Source: Rubrobacteraceae bacterium
GTDB taxonomy: Bacteria; Actinomycetota; Rubrobacteria; Rubrobacterales; Rubrobacteraceae
Direction of reading: 5' to 3'
Assembly (NCBI GenBank): GCA_021156345.1
Contig: JAJNDJ010000075.1
Coordinates: 1-9,424, forward strand
DNA: 9,424 nucleotides
The notes beneath the pieces were generated by a model. It did not search any database. It was not told the origin of the DNA and saw only the letters and a list, made by a program, of their open reading frames with translations. Positions 7,143-9,424 of this stretch are shown in pieces (positions within the stretch are counted from its first letter, which is position 1; each line of letters begins with the position of its first letter). A program made the translations under genes and the position numbers.

Positions 7143-7577
7143 AGCACCGTGGATCTTCCGCTCAGGGCGCTGACAGCCCTCAAACGCCACCGCAAGCGCC
7201 AGCTCGAGGAGAAGCTAGGGGCGGGTGGCTCTTACGAGGACTCAGGGCTCGTCTTCGCCACCGCCAAGGGGACGCCGCTCGATGCGCAGAACGTCGTCAA
7301 CCTGCATTTCAAGCCGCTCCTCAGGCGAGCGGGGCTGCCCGATATTCGCTGGCATGACCTGAGACACTCCTGCTTCACGCTGCTTCTCAGTAGGGGCGTG
7401 CACCCCAAATTTGTTCAGCACCTCGCAGGGCACTCAAGCATTCAGCTCACCCTCGACCGCTACTCGCACTGGATGCCGACCATGGGCAAGCACACCGCTA
7501 GCGCCATGGACGAGGTTCTCGACGAGGCCGACAGCGAAGGTGCGCCGAACGACGAGAAGGGTGCCCTCGAAAGGTAA
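7143..7577 (+). pseudogene. Tyrosine recombinase/integrase, C-terminal catalytic fragment
   Basis: Starting at STVDLP (residue 36 of the ORF that opens at 7038), the sequence is the C-terminal part of a phage-type tyrosine integrase. It has GLVFATAKGTPLDAQNV, then KPLLRRAGLPDIRWHDLRH with box-II H106 and R109, LLLSRGVHPKFVQHLAGHSS with H132, and LDRYSHW with the nucleophile Y142 (codon 7461-7463). The N-terminal arm-binding and core-binding domains and the box-I arginine (the TGLR-x-GE block) are missing, so about half of a usual 370-400 residue integrase is gone and it cannot catalyse strand exchange. It lies about 1 kb from the tRNA-Thr remnant at 8606-8649, the likely former target of this or a related integrase. 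Its frame runs on from the ABC1-like start, making a chimeric ORF of 179 codons. Confidence 0.85.
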
Positions 7578-7587
7578 GCCGGGTCGT

Positions 7588-7608
7588 ACCGACGACGCTT
7601 GTGTCGGT
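7588..7608 (+). terminator. Small hairpin after the integrase fragment
   Basis: ACCGAC (7588-7593) and GTCGGT (7603-7608) form a perfect 6-bp stem with a nine-base loop, ten bases after the integrase stop. There is no T tract. It may end the integrase transcript; evidence is slight. Confidence 0.25.
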
Positions 7609-7666
7609 TACAGGTCTTCCACCAGTTTGGATACTTGATCGGGGCATGTAGCTGTCACCGCAACTA

Positions 7667-7994
7667 CTAGGGCAGCGTGGAGACGCTCCGATAGAAGGCG
7701 ACGCCGATGGGCTTGGTGGACTCTCTCAGTGCGTACTCTCCACGATGGTCTCCTTCTCGATGTGGTGGATCAGCAGGTTATGCATCCAGTAGATTTCTGC
7801 CACCAATGGCGGCAGTTTTTCGTCCTCGTATGAGTGAGATAGAATTCGCACTCCAGTTCGTCCTTGCACTTCTCAATGATGAGGTGGTCGAACGTCCAGC
7901 CGATTTCTCGCACCAATGGTGCGAGTTTCTCGTTGCCGGCGCAGTTGTCGTGGAAGTGCCCCATGCGGCCGAAATCCTGCGGTATCGATGGCAT
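7667..7994 (-). pseudogene. DUF1016 / YhcG-type PDDEXK nuclease gene, collapsed
   Basis: Reading from 7994 down, the first frame gives MPSIPQDFGRMGHF, then NEKLAPLVREIGWTFDHLII and EKCKDELECEFYL. This is the start of the DUF1016 N-terminal domain ('PLVREIGWTHN.VILEKCKD.LEREFYL'). It then goes out of frame and stops. In a second frame (7726-7824) comes EKLPPLVAEIYWMHNLLI, a near-copy of the same block, then EKETIVE. In a third (about 7667-7735) comes YALRESTKPIGVAFYRSVST ending LP*, which matches the extreme C-terminus of DUF1016 proteins ('EYALRD..KPIGVA.Y'). Start and end of the gene therefore survive in about 330 bp, with the roughly 1-kb middle lost and at least two frame changes. Its ATG (7992-7994) overlaps the toxin TGA as TGATG, so it was once translationally coupled to the toxin-antitoxin pair. 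Nonfunctional. Confidence 0.65.
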
Positions 7995-8254
7995 CAGTAA
8001 ATCCCCTGCCGAGGGCCGGCCTCCAGAATCAGGACTTCCCTGGCATCGTCGTCTATGCGGTAGATGACCCGGTAGTCCCTGCCGACCCGGATGCGCCAAT
8101 CTCCGAGGTTCCCCGTCCCCCTCATCTTCCTGGCTCCGGTAGGCTTTGGGTCCTCGGCGAGCCTTTCGATGGCCCGGAGCACCCGCTCATATTCACGGCG
8201 AGGAAAGCGGCTCATGGACTTGCGGGCTCGTCGGGTGAAGATCACCTCGTACAA
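7994..8254 (-). CDS. RelE/ParE-superfamily toxin of a type II toxin-antitoxin system
   Basis: An 86-residue basic protein of normal length for the RelE family, whose members are typically ribosome-dependent mRNA interferases acting in the cytosol. It shows the family order: strand MYEVIFTRRARKSMSRFP (1-18), helices REYERVLRAIERLAEDPKP (20-38), ARKMRGTGNLGDWRIRVGRD (41-60), then YRVIYRIDD (61-69) and a closing strand VLILEAGPRQ (74-83). The basic residues K43, R45, R54, R56 and R62 are those usually engaged in RNA contact or catalysis. The start is TTG at 8252-8254; the antitoxin stop lies 11 bases upstream, so the two are co-transcribed with the antitoxin first. The TGA overlaps the start codon of the decayed DUF1016 gene. 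No lesion is visible, so it is probably functional and neutralised by its partner. Confidence 0.85.
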   Translation of the reverse strand: MYEVIFTRRARKSMSRFPRREYERVLRAIERLAEDPKPTGARKMRGTGNLGDWRIRVGRDYRVIYRIDDDAREVLILEAGPRQGIY

Positions 8255-8265
8255 GACGAGGCACC

Positions 8266-8511
8266 TTACCCCTTTTCGCCGGGCAGTTCTCCCGCTTCCC
8301 GTAGCCTGTTCCGCTCCTCTTCCATCTCATGGACGGCTTCGTCGAGTGGCAGAAGTTCTTCTTCTCCACGCGCAATGGCTTCGAGAGTTTCGTCCGCGGC
8401 TCTCAGGTCGGCAAGGTCTTCCAGGGCCTCCATAAGACGCTCGTACTCCCGCACGTCCAGAATAACCCCGATGCGCTCGCCCTTTTCGTCTGTTACGTAA
8501 CGGGTCTCCAT
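8266..8511 (-). CDS. Phd/YefM-like antitoxin
   Basis: An 81-residue acidic protein encoded directly upstream of the RelE toxin. The N-terminus METRYVTDEKGERIGVILDV followed by REYERLMEALEDLADL matches the compact N-terminal fold of Phd/YefM-type antitoxins ('yvtDekGervaVvLdieeYerLlE'). The rest is an acidic, helix-forming tail (ADETLEAIARGEEELLPLDE, then AVHEMEEERNRLREAGELPG) of the kind that wraps around and blocks RelE toxins. The start is ATG 8511, with AGGAG about six bases ahead (8518-8522 on the plus strand). By family rule it should autorepress the operon through a palindromic operator upstream, but I could not see a convincing palindrome in 8512-8600. The gene is complete and pairs with the toxin at normal spacing. 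Confidence 0.8.
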   Translation of the reverse strand: METRYVTDEKGERIGVILDVREYERLMEALEDLADLRAADETLEAIARGEEELLPLDEAVHEMEEERNRLREAGELPGEKG

Positions 8512-8605
8512 CTCCTGCTCCTAACTCGCTCTCTACTCCCCGCCCCTTCATTATGAGTCTAGCGCATCTACCACGATTGTCCTGCAAATCGGGAGAAAAT
8601 AAGAG

Positions 8606-8649
8606 AGCCGACGAGCGGACTCGAACCGCTGACCTAACCTCTTTACGAG
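8606..8649 (-). other. Second tRNA-Thr(CGU) 3' half, inverted, attachment-site remnant
   Basis: Read on the minus strand this is again a tRNA 3' half: anticodon loop CTCGTAA (8649-8643), 3' stem strand AGAGG, variable region TTAGGTC (two bases longer than usual), T arm AGCGG/TTCGAGT/CCGCT (8630-8614), acceptor CGTCGGC (8613-8607) and discriminator T (8606). The five bases before the loop cannot pair with AGAGG, and no GCCGACG lies upstream, so the 5' half is missing. Bases 8602-8631 are an exact inverted copy of 307-336; allowing one mismatch, the match extends to 303 on the other copy. A frame running across it on the plus strand (8553-8798, containing TRTADLTSLRV) is the familiar false protein that arises from reading tRNA antisense. 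Confidence 0.75.
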
Positions 8650-8660
8650 TGATAATTCAC

Positions 8661-8690
8661 GTGTTGCAGGGGTTTGCAGAGGCTTGCAAA
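8661..8690. repeat. Three phased TTGCA decamers beside the tRNA remnant
   Basis: GTGTTGCAGG, GGTTTGCAGA and GGCTTGCAAA follow each other without gaps, so TTGCA recurs at 8664, 8674 and 8684, exactly one helical turn apart. A further copy in inverted orientation, CCTGCAAA, lies at 8581-8588 on the other side of the tRNA remnant. Directly repeated short sites flanking a tRNA core are the usual arm-type sites of tyrosine integrases. The role here is inferred. Confidence 0.45.
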
Positions 8691-8772
8691 TCCCGCATAT
8701 CTAAGCTGATTTCCTTTCTCTCACTTGCTGAGTGTCGCACCGTATTGCGTTCCCAGTGGTGTCAGAGTGGTA

Positions 8773-8973
8773 TCAACAGCACCCTGGTATCGACCTAACG
8801 ACCAGCATCACCTCGGGGTCGAGCTTCACTTCGGGCAGCCCGGGAACGAATCCAAACAGGGCGCCGTCGACGACGAGCACGATCGGATACGGCACCGACG
8901 GGCGGCGGGCGAGCGCGCTCAGGCCTGCGACGGCTGCCAGCAGTCCGGCGATCAGAAGCTCGGCTTGGCCCAT
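8773..8973 (-). pseudogene. CPA1 Na+/H+ antiporter, N-terminal fragment
   Basis: From ATG 8973 the minus-strand frame encodes MGQAELLIAGLLAAVAGLSA, LARRPSVPYPIVLVV, then GFVPGLPEVKLDPEVMLVV. This is the first helix and second re-entrant segment of bacterial CPA1-type sodium/proton antiporters ('SVPYPI.LVL.G..lG..PG.P...LdPe.vL..FLPPLL'). The family would continue with FLPPLL; instead the frame reads RSIPGCC and stops at 8773. The break is at about 8796. About 59 of more than 500 residues survive, so this is nonfunctional. The gene starts 66 bases after the LtrA-like stop on the same strand, suggesting an ancestral pair. GAGGG lies immediately before the ATG, which is unusually close. The DNA from 8650 to 8796 that replaces the rest of the gene holds no gene. 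Confidence 0.8.
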
Positions 8974-9039
8974 CCCTCGAGTGTAGCCTGCGCTACCTGG
9001 CGCACGTCGAGACGCGCACCCACTGAAGGCGCGTCGAAG

Positions 9040-9424
9040 TCAGCCGGGGCGGACGCCTGCCCTGAGCGCCGCGTAGCGCCTCGTCTCGACGCCGATCAAG
9101 CCACCAAGAAGGAGCACCAGCCCCGCCAGCCCGACGAGCGGTGGCATAAACGCCGCCGCCGGAAGTGCCAGGAGCAGGACGCCGACCGTGACGAGCCGCG
9201 GCACGCTGAGCGCTGCGTACATGCGCTGCTTGAAGAGAAGGTGCCCAGCCAGGTATAGCGCGAACCCCCCATACAGGGCCGCGGCATAGAAGAGGCCCAA
9301 CGGCTCGCCCTCACCGGCATGTGCAAGCACGCCCTCGACGCCGACTGCGCCGACGATGATGCCGGCGACGATCGGGAAGTGCCCGTAGGTGTAGGCCTCG
9401 ATCGCCATCCGGACGCGCGCCTGG
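9040..9424 (-). CDS. LtrA-family (low temperature requirement A) membrane protein, C-terminal part
   Basis: The minus-strand frame is open from the window edge to TGA at 9040-9042 (about 127 residues). It contains AIEAYTYGHFPIVAGIIVGA, the 'EAYTY.HFP.VAGII..AVG' signature of LtrA proteins, followed by a short acidic loop AHAGEGEPLG and hydrophobic segments FYAALALYGGFALYLAGHLLF-like, VTVGVLLLALPAAAF and LVGLAGLVLLLGG, ending in a basic tail RRYAALRAGVRPG. LtrA proteins are multi-helix integral membrane proteins of roughly 350-400 residues with no settled biochemical role; they were named for a Listeria cold-growth phenotype. The N-terminal helices lie outside the window; the Met at 9408 is internal, since homologous residues (ARVR) continue before it. 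It stands just upstream of the truncated antiporter on the same strand. Confidence 0.82.
   Translation of the reverse strand, partial: QARVRMAIEAYTYGHFPIVAGIIVGAVGVEGVLAHAGEGEPLGLFYAAALYGGFALYLAGHLLFKQRMYAALSVPRLVTVGVLLLALPAAAFMPPLVGLAGLVLLLGGLIGVETRRYAALRAGVRPG

Noticed and set aside
7916..8500. Plus-strand 194-codon ORF
   Set aside because: It is a shadow of the toxin-antitoxin genes; the Ser/Arg-rich C-terminus is typical of an antisense frame in GC-rich DNA.
8553..8798. Plus-strand 81-codon ORF containing TRTADLTSLRV
   Set aside because: Its first part is the antisense of the tRNA-Thr 3' half and the rest is att-flanking DNA; this is a recurrent false protein, not a gene.
8725..9258. 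Plus-strand 177-codon ORF
   Set aside because: It lies antisense to the antiporter fragment and LtrA-like gene, which have clear family motifs; its own sequence is low-complexity and rich in Gln, Arg and Ala.
1..9424. CRISPR array or tandem repeat block
   Set aside because: No regularly spaced repeats with spacers were seen; the only phased repeat is the short 30-bp decamer run at 8661-8690.

Overview
The window is high-GC DNA with strong GGAGG-type ribosome binding sites and several GTG or TTG starts. It looks like an actinobacterium, most probably a Rubrobacter relative. That assignment rests on protein style and codon use and was not tested by a search.

Layout. Bases 1-183 are the tail of a YdfG-like short-chain dehydrogenase. 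A displaced 3' half of a tRNA-Thr gene lies at 291-332. Next comes the one clearly intact metabolic unit, a three-gene operon (558-3825): a four-carbon acid sugar kinase of the DUF1537/OtnK family, a class II aldolase of the GatY/KbaY/FBA family, and an LtnD-like dehydrogenase. It reads as a route that oxidises, phosphorylates and cleaves an acid sugar of the threonate/erythronate type toward triose phosphate. The usual decarboxylase OtnC and isomerase OtnI are absent from the window.

From 3826 to 8800 the window is mostly a gene graveyard with three live-looking islands. It contains an insertion-sequence remnant (inverted repeat plus transposase tail); a large TPR regulator fragment that has lost its front end and is broken by two frame changes hidden inside one long ORF; a probable TetR N-terminal remnant overlapping an intact ZIP-family metal transporter; a chimeric ORF joining the start of an ABC1/UbiB-like protein to the catalytic end of a tyrosine integrase; a collapsed DUF1016/YhcG-type nuclease gene; and an intact Phd/YefM-RelE type toxin-antitoxin pair. 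A second tRNA-Thr 3' half lies at 8606-8649 in the opposite orientation to the first. Next to it are three TTGCA decamers spaced exactly 10 bp apart, which look like recombinase arm sites.

The right edge is a truncated start of a CPA1 Na+/H+ antiporter, preceded on the same (minus) strand by the C-terminal half of an LtrA-family membrane protein that runs off the window.

Together this looks like a tRNA-Thr integration hotspot used more than once and then eroded by deletions, with a sugar-acid operon, a metal transporter and a toxin-antitoxin module surviving. I see no clear new defence or regulatory system. The most interesting points are the non-standard aldolase in the kinase operon, the paired inverted tRNA ends with phased decamers, and the in-frame chimera.
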